Source of the DNA: Brevibacillus brevis
Lineage (GTDB): Bacteria > Bacillota > Bacilli > Brevibacillales > Brevibacillaceae
Reading direction: 5' to 3'
DNA: 64,000 nt
Assembly: GCF_022026395.1 (NCBI RefSeq)
Contig: NZ_CP041767.1
Location: forward strand, 3,380,501-3,444,500
Shown here: positions 1 through 8,303 of the stretch, piece by piece
Layout of the letters: each line of letters starts with the position of its first letter
How positions within the stretch are numbered: position 1 is the stretch's first letter
Notes under the pieces: generated by a model
The model's database searches: none
What the model saw: only the letters and a program-made list of their open reading frames with translations
What the model was told of the DNA's origin: nothing
Translations under genes and position numbers: made by a program

Positions 1-952
1 CAGCATTGTTTGCAGACTCCGGCGCTGCTACACCAGCAATCGCTCCTTTTCCAAAACGGCTAGGATCTTTGCTCAGCTTTTTCTCAAAAATATACGAGAA
101 GAACGATGCCAGGGTAGCACCAGCACCAGGCAAAACACCAATGAAAAATCCGAGCAACGAACCGCGTGCAATCGGTCCGGCACTTTCTTTTAGGTCTTGC
201 TTGGAGGGCAGTACCCGCCCCACTTTAATAATTTCCTTTGAGGATTGATCGTCTTCGATAATCGTCTTGAACACTTCTCCAAGGGCAAACAAACCAACTG
301 CTATCGTGAGGAACTCCAAGCCTTGGTACAAATCGGGAATATCGTATGTAAACCGCGCCACACCCGAAACGGTGTCCATCCCAATTGTCGCAAGCAAGAG
401 TCCCATGACTGTCATAATGAGGGCTTTGGTCATCGACTTCCCCCCCAGTCCGCTGACCGCACACAAGCCGAGAAGCATGAGGGAGAAATATTCAGCAGGG
501 CCGAATTTCAAAGCGAGATCGGATAATGGATCAGCCAAAAACACAAGAGCAATCAACGCCACGAGCCCCGCGACAAAAGAACCGATCGCTGCAATCGACA
601 ACGCTGCACCAGCACGTCCCTGTTTGGCCATCTGATAGCCGTCCAATGTCGTAACGACAGAGGAGGATTCACCCGGTGTATTTAACAAAATGGATGTTGT
701 GGAACCACCGTACATCGCGCCATAGTAAACGCCTGCCAACAAAATCAGTGCGCTAGCCGCCGCACTTTCAGGAGGTAAGCCAGAGGTCAAGGAAGCCGTA
801 ACGGGCATCAATAACGCGACTCCGCTCATTGGACCGATGCCGGGAAGGACCCCTACCGCAGTACCGATCAGAACGCCAATAAAGGCAAAAACAAGATTAT
901 GCCACTGTAGGGCAACGAGAAAACCATCCGCCAAAAATTGCAATGCACTCAT
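1..952 (-). CDS. tctA: TctA-type permease of a tripartite tricarboxylate transporter (3' end missing)
   Basis: Large membrane subunit of a tripartite tricarboxylate transporter, which takes up citrate-like or other carboxylates using a solute-binding protein (TctC) and a small membrane protein (TctB). The 317 codons visible are open to the window edge; a full TctA is about 500 residues, so roughly the last third is missing. Seen directly: N-terminal hydrophobic stretch, GVLPGIGP near residue 38, the family hallmark GVYYGAMYGGSTTSILLNTP around residues 74-93, and a repeat of the glycine-proline motif (GVLPGAGA) near residue 283, reflecting the internal duplication of the family. The ATG at 952 follows GGGAGGGG, which overlaps the stop of tctB, so it is the third gene of a tctC-tctB-tctA operon. 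Substrate cannot be told from sequence. Confidence 0.93.
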   Translation of the reverse strand, partial: MSALQFLADGFLVALQWHNLVFAFIGVLIGTAVGVLPGIGPMSGVALLMPVTASLTSGLPPESAAASALILLAGVYYGAMYGGSTTSILLNTPGESSSVVTTLDGYQMAKQGRAGAALSIAAIGSFVAGLVALIALVFLADPLSDLALKFGPAEYFSLMLLGLCAVSGLGGKSMTKALIMTVMGLLLATIGMDTVSGVARFTYDIPDLYQGLEFLTIAVGLFALGEVFKTIIEDDQSSKEIIKVGRVLPSKQDLKESAGPIARGSLLGFFIGVLPGAGATLASFFSYIFEKKLSKDPSRFGKGAIAGVAAPESANNA

Positions 953-969
953 GCTAATTTATCCCCTCC

Positions 970-1437
970 CTAGACGCCTAGCCAGGCAGGTAGTCCTGGA
1001 AGCGTACCTTTTAGCAAATGCACATAGATGACATAAACGCCTACTGAAAACAGCAAGGAAACGATTCCCGATTTCAGAACGCTTTTACTTCCCATCATGG
1101 TGAAGGCGAACATAAGGAAAGCAAAGCTCGAGATGACATAACCGAGTTTCTCCAACAACAATACATACAAGACTGTTGCTGCCAAAATCAATAAAAACCG
1201 CTTGTATCGCAGTGGACTCTGTGACTCGGATGAGGAAGCAGCCACGCCTTTCTTATAGGTCTCCCACAACAGTCGCAAGCTCAACAAGATCAGGATGATG
1301 CCAAGCCCAAATGGAAACATATTCGGCCCAACCTGACTGCCGTATGCACTAGACGAAATATTTTGACTTTCAGCGATAAAGAGTGCACCTACTAGCGCAA
1401 AAAACAGGCTGCCGATACGATCAAACATCAGGTTCAT
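970..1437 (-). CDS. tctB: TctB-type small membrane subunit of tripartite tricarboxylate transporter
   Basis: Small integral membrane subunit, 155 residues, the usual size for TctB. Four hydrophobic segments can be seen (about residues 5-22, 40-60, 78-98 and 105-145) separated by a short polar stretch with KKGVAASSSESQ. TctB proteins are poorly conserved, so the call rests on size, membrane pattern and position between tctC and tctA. The ATG is preceded by AGGAGGTATAC, an ideal ribosome binding site. The stop codon lies inside the ribosome binding site of tctA, which implies translational coupling. Confidence 0.9.
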   Translation of the reverse strand: MNLMFDRIGSLFFALVGALFIAESQNISSSAYGSQVGPNMFPFGLGIILILLSLRLLWETYKKGVAASSSESQSPLRYKRFLLILAATVLYVLLLEKLGYVISSFAFLMFAFTMMGSKSVLKSGIVSLLFSVGVYVIYVHLLKGTLPGLPAWLGV

Positions 1438-1484
1438 GTATACCTCCTAAGGTGTGGAAAAAGGAGGGGATGCCCCTCCTCTCC

Positions 1485-2525
1485 CTACTTCGACATACCC
1501 AGTGATGTCAACAGTTCTTTGACCTGCTTATCTTGTTCGTCCAGGAATGCCGAGAAAGCAGCAGCGTCCTTGTACTCGCTTTCCCAACCGTTTGCCGCCA
1601 ATTCTTTTGTCCATGCCTCGTGCGTGGAAAGTTCTTTCAGCTTTGCATCCCAGTAGGCTTTTGCGTCTGCTGGCATATCAGCCGGTCCAAAGACCCCGCG
1701 CCAAATCGTGAACGTCGCATCTATGCCTTGCTCTTTTAACGTCGGAATCTCTTTCAAATCACCGCCGAGACGTTCATCAGAAGTAACGCCCAGTACACGG
1801 ATTTTACCTGCTTTCAAATATTCACCCACGCTGGAAGCATCCGTTGCAATGATATCCGCATTACCGCCCAACAAGGCTGCCATTGCTTCTCCGCCGCCAT
1901 CATAAGAGACGTACTTAACGCTTTTCGGATCAATTCCATACTTAGCTGCTGGCAATACCCCGATCAGATGATCCATCGATCCGGGAGCAGAGCCACCTGC
2001 CAGTGTAATTTTGCCTGGATCAGCCTTGATCGCGTCCAGCACGCTCTTGATGTCCTTGTGAGGTGAATCCGCTTTCACAACGAGGGTGCCGAAATCTTTC
2101 GTCATTTGCGCCAAGGGTGTGACATCTTTGTAGCCAAATGGGCTATTCCCCTCTTTTTTGTTATTGTTAATCAAGATAGGAGGAGAGCTCACGAATAATT
2201 TATAAGGATTGCCTTTGTCTTTGCTTACATACTCAGCCAAGAACACTGTTCCTCCGCCACCCGGCTTGTTTTCAACCGTGATGGTTTCTGTCACCAGTTT
2301 GCTTTCCGCCAATACCTTTGCTACCGAGCGAGCTGTCTTATCCCAGCCCCCACCCGCACCGGATGGAGCTACATATACGATCGGCTTTTCCGGGTATTTG
2401 GATGTCTCTGTGGCAGGCTGTGCTCCTGGACTTGCTGTTCCCGTATTTCCAGTACCTCCACCACAAGCAGCCAGTGCTAGTGTAAGAAAAGTGGACACTG
2501 TGATTAGCACTTTTTTTCTTTTCAT
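1485..2525 (-). CDS. tctC: TctC-type extracytoplasmic solute-binding lipoprotein
   Basis: Periplasmic-type binding protein (Bug/TctC family) that captures the carboxylate and delivers it to TctAB; here tethered outside the membrane as a lipoprotein. The start chosen is the ATG at 2525 (MKRKKVLITVSTF), preceded by AAGGGGGAT; an upstream in-frame extension would add 32 residues with no signal-peptide character. Signal peptide with lipobox LALAAC then a GGGTGNTG linker. Family marks: YPEKPIVYVAPSGAGGGWDKTAR at the N-terminus and the VENKPGGGGTVFLAEY segment. 346 residues, normal for the family. First gene of the transporter operon, preceded by a cre site and a 12-bp inverted repeat, so probably under catabolite repression and under control of the adjacent two-component system (inference). 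Confidence 0.93.
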   Translation of the reverse strand: MKRKKVLITVSTFLTLALAACGGGTGNTGTASPGAQPATETSKYPEKPIVYVAPSGAGGGWDKTARSVAKVLAESKLVTETITVENKPGGGGTVFLAEYVSKDKGNPYKLFVSSPPILINNNKKEGNSPFGYKDVTPLAQMTKDFGTLVVKADSPHKDIKSVLDAIKADPGKITLAGGSAPGSMDHLIGVLPAAKYGIDPKSVKYVSYDGGGEAMAALLGGNADIIATDASSVGEYLKAGKIRVLGVTSDERLGGDLKEIPTLKEQGIDATFTIWRGVFGPADMPADAKAYWDAKLKELSTHEAWTKELAANGWESEYKDAAAFSAFLDEQDKQVKELLTSLGMSK

Positions 2526-2555
2526 CAAGCAAATATCCCCCTTAACCCGCTTATT

Positions 2556-2569
2556 TGTAAGCGCTATCA
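2556..2569. promoter_or_regulatory. cre site (CcpA catabolite repression)
   Basis: TGTAAGCGCTATCA matches the Bacillus cre consensus TGWAARCGYTWNCW at every defined position. It lies about 30 bases upstream of the tctC start, i.e. in the leader or just downstream of the promoter, a position typical of roadblock-type repression. Implies that the tct operon is shut off on preferred sugars. Confidence 0.8.
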
Positions 2570-2577
2570 CGCTTGAA

Positions 2578-2677
2578 CATAATGTACCACCGCGGAAGCT
2601 AGGGGAATAGTTTTCGTGCATAAGGTCTATTTTGAAAATTAATCACTTTTTGTTCATATTGTTCATGGTACATTATG
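2578..2677. repeat. Perfect 12-bp inverted repeat flanking the tctC promoter region
   Basis: CATAATGTACCA at 2578-2589 and its exact reverse complement TGGTACATTATG at 2666-2677, 76 bases apart, span the gap between the response regulator stop and tctC. The distal arm overlaps the regulator's stop codon. Close to it are two direct copies of ATGAACA (minus-strand sense). Likely binding sites for the neighbouring CitB-type response regulator; this is inference from position and symmetry. Confidence 0.5.
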
Positions 2678-3362
2678 GAAGATAGCGATATTTTCTTTCC
2701 GGTCTGCCAACGGTGCCATAAATCAAGTCAGCACGCGCCTTTTTTTCCAGGACCAAGTATTCTAAATACCTTCTGGCCGTTGTTCGACTGGTTCCAATCT
2801 CGCGACCAATCTCCTCCGCCGAGACCCCCTTGTCTCCCGTCTGTCTGATCGCTTCGATTACTTTTTCCAGCGTTAGGAGGTCAATTCCTTTTGGGACGCT
2901 CACATCTCGATTTTTCGGAGTGACAAGTCTTCTGGTCAGCATTTGGTCAATGACTTCCTGATCTACCTCGACAGCTTCTCTCGTTCGAATGACATGCTCA
3001 CGATAGCTTTCCAGCCGTTCACGAAAACGCTCGAAAACCAGCGGCTTGACAATGTAATCAAATACGCCGCCGCGCAGCGCTTCCTGTACCATTTCCATTT
3101 CCTTGGCTGCGGTGATCATAATCACGTCAACTTCGCGGTAATGTTGCCGAATATGCCAGACCAGCTCCGTTCCCAACATATCAGGCAGATACACATCCAA
3201 CAAAACGAGCTCGGGGCGCGTACAAGACAGCAATTCTTTGGCATCCGTCCCATTCGTTGCTGTAGCAATGACTTCAAAACCTTCTATCTTGCTGACAAAC
3301 CGCTTGTTGATATCGATAATTCGCATATCGTCCTCGACGATGAGAACCTCCAGCTTTCTCAA
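2673..3362 (-). CDS. Response regulator of the CitB/DctR/MalR family
   Basis: DNA-binding response regulator, 229 residues. Receiver domain about residues 1-122 with acidic pair D11-D12, phospho-acceptor D56 in LVLLDVYLP, and K in FDYIVKP. The C-terminal half carries a winged-helix-like HTH (VSAEEIGREIGTSRTTARRYLEYL) typical of the CitB/DpiA/MalR type that controls C4-dicarboxylate and citrate uptake. Starts with TTG at 3362, overlapping the kinase stop (TTGA), with GGAGGTGG inside the kinase gene as ribosome binding site, so translation is coupled to the kinase. Most probable target is the adjacent tct operon. Confidence 0.9.
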   Translation of the reverse strand: MRKLEVLIVEDDMRIIDINKRFVSKIEGFEVIATATNGTDAKELLSCTRPELVLLDVYLPDMLGTELVWHIRQHYREVDVIMITAAKEMEMVQEALRGGVFDYIVKPLVFERFRERLESYREHVIRTREAVEVDQEVIDQMLTRRLVTPKNRDVSVPKGIDLLTLEKVIEAIRQTGDKGVSAEEIGREIGTSRTTARRYLEYLVLEKKARADLIYGTVGRPERKYRYLP

Positions 3363-4969
3363 GACGCCACCTCCATTCTTTTGCGTAGGGATACTGTGAA
3401 AAGTGCGCCTCCTAGCTCGCTTTTGCCAACGAGAATATAGCCGTCCAATTCATTAATGATTCCATGCGCCTTGGCCAGACCAATTCCACGATCTTCACCT
3501 TTTTTCGTTGAGAAACCGTGTTCGAATATTTTTTCTCGCAGTTCTTCCCCAACTCCCGGTCCTGAGTCCTCGATTTCAAACATGATCTCATCGCCCGTGT
3601 CAGACAAATAACACTCCACTCGTTTATATTCGACACTTGGCTCATTGACGGCTTCCAACGCATTTTGGATCAGCGTCCCCAATAAAACCACGATCTGCTG
3701 CCGATTAATCGTCGGCGGGAGCTCCTTCAAGTGACTGTCGTGATGGATGACGAATTGTATTTTCAGCTCCTTGGCTCGATTGTGCATGCCTAACAGCAAA
3801 GCCCCTATTAACGGATCGGGAATTTGCTTCGCCAAAAACAAAATCATCTCTTGCTGTGCGGACGTTTCACTCGTAATCAACTCGACCGCTTCCTGAATCG
3901 AACCAAGCTGCAACAAACCGGAAATGGTATACAACAAATTGTGAAATTCATGTGTTTGGGCGCGAAGTACATCCGCATAACGCCTCGCCTGGGACAATTC
4001 TGAAGCTAGCTGGTCAATTTCCGATTTGGGACGAAAGCTGCTGACTACTCCTACCACCTTCCCACCGAACTTGATTGGAAGTCGATTCACAATGATTTCT
4101 TTTCCGCCCATAATCGACTCGCGATCTAATTGATGCTCGCCGGATTCCAGAACTTCTGGCATGCGACTGTCTGGTAGCACTTCCACTATTTCTTTGCGAT
4201 GAAACCCTTCTTCCGGTAAGTTCAAAATACGAATGGCAGCCTTATTCATCATCGTGATGCGATTATTGCGGTCAATCGCCACGATGCCTTCGCGGACTGA
4301 CTCTAGGACAGCATTTCGCTCTACGTACAAGGATGCGATCTCCTCCGGCTCCAATCCTAAAATTAAGCGCTTTAAATAGCGGCTGAGTGCAATGGCACCA
4401 GCAACACCGCACAACAAGGCGAGAAGAGTCAAAATCAATATGCGGTCTTGATAGAGGTCAATGGCCTCCTCGATATCTTCCAGCAGAAACCCAACGGATA
4501 CGATCCCGATGATTTCCCCTTGATCATTTTTGATCGGCACCTTCCCTCGTAATGAAGGGCCCATACTGCCAACAGCTTTCGATATGTAAGATTGACCTTG
4601 CGAAAGTCCTGGCTCGTTATCTCCACCCACCATTTCCTTTCCAATCCGTTCCGGAATCGGATGCGCATACCGAATTCCCTCATGGTTTCCCACGACCACA
4701 AACTCTGCTCCGGTTTGCACACGGACGTTTTCAGCGATGGGTTGAATGAGTGAAGGAGGGTAATCGCTCGAAAATGCATTACGCAGCTCTGGATCGCTGG
4801 CAACAATCTTCGCCACACTCAATGCTTTTTTGCCTACTTGCTCTTCGATCGAAGACGCAACAATGGAAGAACACACCGCACCAACTGACGAAACAATCAG
4901 AATAATGACAATAGTAATCAATAAGATCATTCTGGTTTGCAAAGATATTCGGATTTTTCTTGTCGTCAC
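3359..4969 (-). CDS. Sensor histidine kinase of the CitA/DcuS/MalK family
   Basis: Membrane sensor kinase, 536 residues. Transmembrane segment about 13-35, extracytoplasmic PDC/Cache sensor about 36-170 (EQVGKKALSVAKIVASDPELR, then GIRYAHPIPERIGKEMVGGD, characteristic of CitA/DcuS), second membrane segment about 172-195, cytoplasmic PAS about 212-320, a phospho-acceptor helix with THEFHNLLYTISGLLQLG near residue 340, and an HATPase domain with N box (LIQNALEAV) and glycine boxes (DSGPGVG, GIGLAKAHG). GTG start at 4969 after AGGGGGGAG. Family members sense citrate, malate, fumarate or similar; with tctABC next door the ligand is probably a carboxylate. Divergently transcribed from the NCS1 permease. 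Confidence 0.92.
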   Translation of the reverse strand: MTTRKIRISLQTRMILLITIVIILIVSSVGAVCSSIVASSIEEQVGKKALSVAKIVASDPELRNAFSSDYPPSLIQPIAENVRVQTGAEFVVVGNHEGIRYAHPIPERIGKEMVGGDNEPGLSQGQSYISKAVGSMGPSLRGKVPIKNDQGEIIGIVSVGFLLEDIEEAIDLYQDRILILTLLALLCGVAGAIALSRYLKRLILGLEPEEIASLYVERNAVLESVREGIVAIDRNNRITMMNKAAIRILNLPEEGFHRKEIVEVLPDSRMPEVLESGEHQLDRESIMGGKEIIVNRLPIKFGGKVVGVVSSFRPKSEIDQLASELSQARRYADVLRAQTHEFHNLLYTISGLLQLGSIQEAVELITSETSAQQEMILFLAKQIPDPLIGALLLGMHNRAKELKIQFVIHHDSHLKELPPTINRQQIVVLLGTLIQNALEAVNEPSVEYKRVECYLSDTGDEIMFEIEDSGPGVGEELREKIFEHGFSTKKGEDRGIGLAKAHGIINELDGYILVGKSELGGALFTVSLRKRMEVAS

Positions 4970-5048
4970 AGCTTGCTCCCCCCTTGCTTCATCTTACCAT
5001 CCCCATTAGGTAAAAAGGTAGAATCATTCCCATCGTCAATGACGAATC

Positions 5049-5078
5049 TTGTCGTTGTAGGCTGCGTTTTTACGACAA
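5049..5078. promoter_or_regulatory. Inverted repeat upstream of the NCS1 permease promoter
   Basis: TTGTCGT (5049-5055) and ACGACAA (5072-5078) form a perfect 7-bp inverted repeat. A -10 like TATAAT follows at 5110-5115 with no good -35 box, a layout typical of activator-dependent promoters. The candidate regulator is the PucR protein of this window, but that is a guess. Confidence 0.35.
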
Positions 5079-5192
5079 AAAATCAGGTATTAGGCCTTCT
5101 TTCCCCCAATATAATGTTACAACTTGTATTCAAGACAAACTAGGGCGCTTGTCCGAATACGAGACATCTTGAAAAGCAAAGGAGGGAAAGAA

Positions 5193-6683
5193 GTGAAGAC
5201 GCAAACGGTATCAAATGGAATCGTTACCCTGACAAAAGAAGGCGAAGATGCAATCAAGAACAGTCCGCTTTATAATGAAGGGCTGCGGCCGACGAGGACA
5301 GCAGAGCACACATGGACATCTTACAACTTCGCCAGCTTGTGGATTGGTATGTCGATCTGTTTGCCGACGTATGCAATGGCGGCAGGGTTAATTTCCTTGG
5401 GTATGAACTGGTGGCAGGCCATTTTGACGATCATTCTCGGTAACTGTATTGTCCTTATTCCTATTCTTCTCAATTCTCATGCCGGGACGAAATTCGGCAT
5501 TCCGTATCCTGTTTTTGCGCGCCTCTGGTTCGGCTCCAAAGGAGCGCACATCCCTGCTGTTGCACGCGGTTTGATTGGTGCTGGCTGGTTTGGCATCAAC
5601 TGTTGGTTCGGAGGTGCTGCCATCGATACACTCCTCATGTCGATGACAGGCTGGGCAAATGTTCCCGGACATCTCTGGATATCCTTCTTTGGCTTTTGGC
5701 TGTTAAACGTATGGGTCGCGTATCGAGGTCCCGAAGCGATCAAAAAAATGGAGGCTTGGGCTGCTCCCGTCCTGATCATTATGAGTTTGGCTCTCCTCGT
5801 CTGGGCGCTTACGAAAGCAGGCGGATGGGGACCGATGCTCTCTGCCCCTTCGAAATTCACTACCACTGCAGAATTCCTGAAGGTTTTCTTCCCAGCATTG
5901 ACGGGAGCGATTGCTTTTTGGGCAACAATGGCCCTCAACATTCCGGATTTCTGTCGGTATGCCAAAAGTCAAAAAGCCCAAGTCATCGGACAATCCTCTT
6001 CGTTGCCGACCACGATGGGTTTCTTCTCGTTCATCGGAGTTGCTGTCGCTTCTGCTACTGTCGTTATTTACGGAGAAGCGTTGTGGGATCCTGCTGCCGT
6101 GTTGGCTAAATTCTCGCCTTTCGCCATTTTCCTCGGAACAATTGGAATTATTCTTGCCACATTGACGACCAACGTAGCGGCCAATATCGTTGCTCCCGCC
6201 CGGGCAGTGGAGAATCTGGCCCCTCGCCGTCTCTCGTATGAAGCCGGTGCCGTCATCGCCGGGGTCGTGTCACTCTTGATGCAGCCTTGGTACATTTTAG
6301 AGAACTTCGGCAACTACATCTTTTTATGGCTCGGAACGTATGGAGCCTTGTTAGGCCCGATTGATGGAATAGCCATCGCCGACTATTGGCTCGTGCGCAA
6401 GCGGCGCATTCATTTAACAGAGTTGTACAAAACAAACGGGATCTACAACTACAAAACAGGCTTTAATGGCAGAGCCATCTGGGCAATGCTAATCGGGATT
6501 GCGATTCCTTTTATAAGTAAATACATTCCGGGCTTAACCATTATTTGGGACAATGCTTGGACTGTCGGACTACTGATCTCACTCATGATTTACACGTGGA
6601 TAATGAAAAATGATGCTTCGATCTTGAGTGCCAACGATTACGAGAAAATCACGGCAAACAACAAACAAACGATTGCTTCCTAA
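5193..6683 (+). CDS. NCS1-family nucleobase/hydantoin/allantoin-type permease
   Basis: Cation-coupled importer of the nucleobase:cation symporter-1 family, 496 residues with about 12 membrane segments. The family pattern is clear: SPLYNEGLRPTRTAEHTWTSYNFASLWIGM at the N-terminus (residues about 26-55), GARLWFG-type segment (YPVFARLWFGSKGAH), GLIGAGWFGINCWFGG, MALNIPDFCRYAKSQ and a late GPIDGIAIADYWLVRKR. Start chosen: GTG at 5193 behind AAAGGAGGGAAAGAA; an upstream in-frame extension lacks a ribosome binding site. NCS1 substrates include uracil, allantoin, hydantoins, cytosine and thiamine. Because uracil-degrading enzymes lie just downstream on the opposite strand, uracil, dihydrouracil or a hydantoin is the likely cargo (inference). 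Confidence 0.9.
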   Translation: MKTQTVSNGIVTLTKEGEDAIKNSPLYNEGLRPTRTAEHTWTSYNFASLWIGMSICLPTYAMAAGLISLGMNWWQAILTIILGNCIVLIPILLNSHAGTKFGIPYPVFARLWFGSKGAHIPAVARGLIGAGWFGINCWFGGAAIDTLLMSMTGWANVPGHLWISFFGFWLLNVWVAYRGPEAIKKMEAWAAPVLIIMSLALLVWALTKAGGWGPMLSAPSKFTTTAEFLKVFFPALTGAIAFWATMALNIPDFCRYAKSQKAQVIGQSSSLPTTMGFFSFIGVAVASATVVIYGEALWDPAAVLAKFSPFAIFLGTIGIILATLTTNVAANIVAPARAVENLAPRRLSYEAGAVIAGVVSLLMQPWYILENFGNYIFLWLGTYGALLGPIDGIAIADYWLVRKRRIHLTELYKTNGIYNYKTGFNGRAIWAMLIGIAIPFISKYIPGLTIIWDNAWTVGLLISLMIYTWIMKNDASILSANDYEKITANNKQTIAS

Positions 6684-6698
6684 TAGCAAGCTACCAAA

Positions 6699-6738
6699 AA
6701 AGACTGGCTGCCCTCGTTGGGTTTGCCAGTCTTTCGTT
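6699..6738. terminator. Bidirectional terminator between the permease and the ART-like gene
   Basis: Perfect 10-bp stem AAAGACTGGC / GCCAGTCTTT (6699-6708 and 6725-6734) with T-rich flank CGTTTTCC on the plus strand and an A-run before it that becomes a U-run on the minus strand. It lies between two convergent genes. Confidence 0.85.
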
Positions 6739-6776
6739 TTCCTTACTTACATAAGTCGATAGTCACCGTCTCTTTC

Positions 6777-7289
6777 TCACACATCAAGCACAGATAGAAT
6801 CGCAATCTCTTCAATTTGAACATCAGGCTCATAGCAAATATAATACGTTAGCTCCGGGCTGATCCGGTACCGAATCCCCCGGTATCCACAGGCAATCAAA
6901 TACGCACGCACCTTATCCCCTGTCCATTTCAGCCACTCTTCATAGCCCATTCCGTTTTGTCTCTGTTCGAGTTCCTCTTCTGAAAAAGCAGCACGCAATG
7001 CATCGATGCGCAGTTCATTTTCCCCATAGCGCTCGTCCAAACAAACGAGACCCTGCAAATGAAGCCGCTGGCTCAGCACCACTGCCTTCTCCCCATTGGT
7101 TTCTGCATGACAAATCGCATACTGTGCGGCGATTTCGGGATTGCTCACCAAGTAAACACCTGCCCCAAACACTGCCTTTGCACTCGCACCGTTTGTAAAA
7201 TGACGCCGTTCTGCCCTCTCATACTTTTGCGCTTTCACGACGCGAAGTCCCTCGCCATATTCGACCCCTCGATATACAGTCTGCCTCAT
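6777..7289 (-). CDS. Unassigned protein with an ADP-ribosyltransferase-like (PARP/RES-type) pattern
   Basis: 170 residues; function not established. ATG at 7289 follows AAAAGGAGCG; a longer frame would need an ATT start and is rejected. Seen: a YRG near the N-terminus (residues 6-8), FGAGVYLVSNPEIAAQYA at 41-58, and SPELTYYICYEPDVQI at 144-159. These resemble, in order and spacing, the beta1 strand, the Gly-x-Gly-x-Tyr...Ala-x-x-Tyr helix and the final E-x-x-YIVY-type strand of the PARP-like ADP-ribosyltransferase fold, with Y46 and E146 as candidate NAD-pocket residues. No signal peptide or membrane segment, so cytoplasmic. No antitoxin gene sits beside it. Flanked by pyrimidine genes, but has no evident part in that pathway. 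The fold call is my inference from motif resemblance only. Confidence 0.5.
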   Translation of the reverse strand: MRQTVYRGVEYGEGLRVVKAQKYERAERRHFTNGASAKAVFGAGVYLVSNPEIAAQYAICHAETNGEKAVVLSQRLHLQGLVCLDERYGENELRIDALRAAFSEEELEQRQNGMGYEEWLKWTGDKVRAYLIACGYRGIRYRISPELTYYICYEPDVQIEEIAILSVLDV

Positions 7290-7378
7290 CCCTGAACGCT
7301 CCTTTTGACTCTGATGGAATCCTTCCAATGATGTGAAAAGGAGGAAGGCGCGTTTCCAGCACCTCCCTCACTCTTTTA

Positions 7379-8269
7379 TTAAGGTAATAGCTTTACCATA
7401 TCTTCGTAAGTCTCCGGTCTGCGATCCCGGTAAAATTGCCACGTATCCCGCACCTCATGAATTTTGTTGCGATCCATTTCAGCGACAATAACCTCATCCT
7501 GATCCCTGCTCCCCATAGCGACAAATTGTCCGCGCGGATCGACCAAGTACGATTGTCCGTAAAACTCGCCCATGTTCCACGGTGCTTCAGTCCCTACCCG
7601 ATTGATCGCAGCCACATAATAACCGTTGGCTACCGCATGAGCAGGCTGCTCGAGCTTCCACAAGTATTCGGATAAGCCCGCTACCGTCGCGGACGGATTA
7701 AAGACAATCTCTGCTCCGTTCAAGCCAAGCAATCGTGCGCCTTCTGGAAAATGACGGTCATAGCATATATAGACCCCGACCTTGGCAAAAGCGGTTTCAA
7801 AAACGGGATACCCGAGATTGCCGGGCTTAAAGTAATATTTCTCCCAAAATCCGCAGCCACTGCTGCCCACTCCGACATGCGGAATATGCTGCTTGCGATA
7901 TTTGCCCAAATACGTGCCGTCCGCATCAATCACTGCGGCGGTGTTGTAATACGTACCGATCCCGACGCGTTCGTACACAGGTAAAATGAGTACGGTTCCT
8001 AACTCGCGAGCTAGGGAAGAGAAATGTTGCACAGTCGGCCCATTTGGGACTTCTTCTGCTGACTCATACCATTTCGGTTGCTGTTCGGCACAAAAATACG
8101 GGCCGTAGAAGATTTCTTGCAGACAGATGATTTGTGCCCCCTTGGCCGCAGCCTCCCGCACCATCCTCTCATGCTTCTCAATGGCTTTTTCTTTGTGCAA
8201 ATGAACCGGTTCGTCTCCGTCGACATCGTTTTTCGATTGAATCAAGCCGATACGAATGATATCTGCCAT
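7379..8269 (-). CDS. Beta-ureidopropionase / N-carbamoyl amidohydrolase (nitrilase superfamily)
   Basis: Hydrolyses N-carbamoyl-beta-alanine to beta-alanine, CO2 and ammonia, step three of reductive pyrimidine breakdown. 296 residues with the nitrilase-superfamily triad: E52 (CLQEIFYGPYFC), K126 (GKYRKQHIP) and C169 (VGVYICYDRHFPEGARLL). The segment after Cys, GAEIVFNPSAT, is typical of the beta-ureidopropionase/N-carbamoylputrescine branch. Start ATG at 8269 follows GGCGAGGAGGGCG; the upstream extension is dropped. Only 34 bases separate it from the dihydropyrimidinase gene upstream, so it is the last gene of the preT-preA-hydA-upb operon. Confusion with other carbamoyl hydrolases is possible, but the context is decisive. 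Confidence 0.9.
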   Translation of the reverse strand: MADIIRIGLIQSKNDVDGDEPVHLHKEKAIEKHERMVREAAAKGAQIICLQEIFYGPYFCAEQQPKWYESAEEVPNGPTVQHFSSLARELGTVLILPVYERVGIGTYYNTAAVIDADGTYLGKYRKQHIPHVGVGSSGCGFWEKYYFKPGNLGYPVFETAFAKVGVYICYDRHFPEGARLLGLNGAEIVFNPSATVAGLSEYLWKLEQPAHAVANGYYVAAINRVGTEAPWNMGEFYGQSYLVDPRGQFVAMGSRDQDEVIVAEMDRNKIHEVRDTWQFYRDRRPETYEDMVKLLP

Positions 8270-8303
8270 AAACGCCCTCCTCGCCTTTTTACACTCTCCC
8301 TTA

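Noticed and set aside
7290..7328. Longer N-terminus of the ART-like protein
   Set aside because: It would need an ATT start; the ATG at 7289 has a good ribosome binding site.
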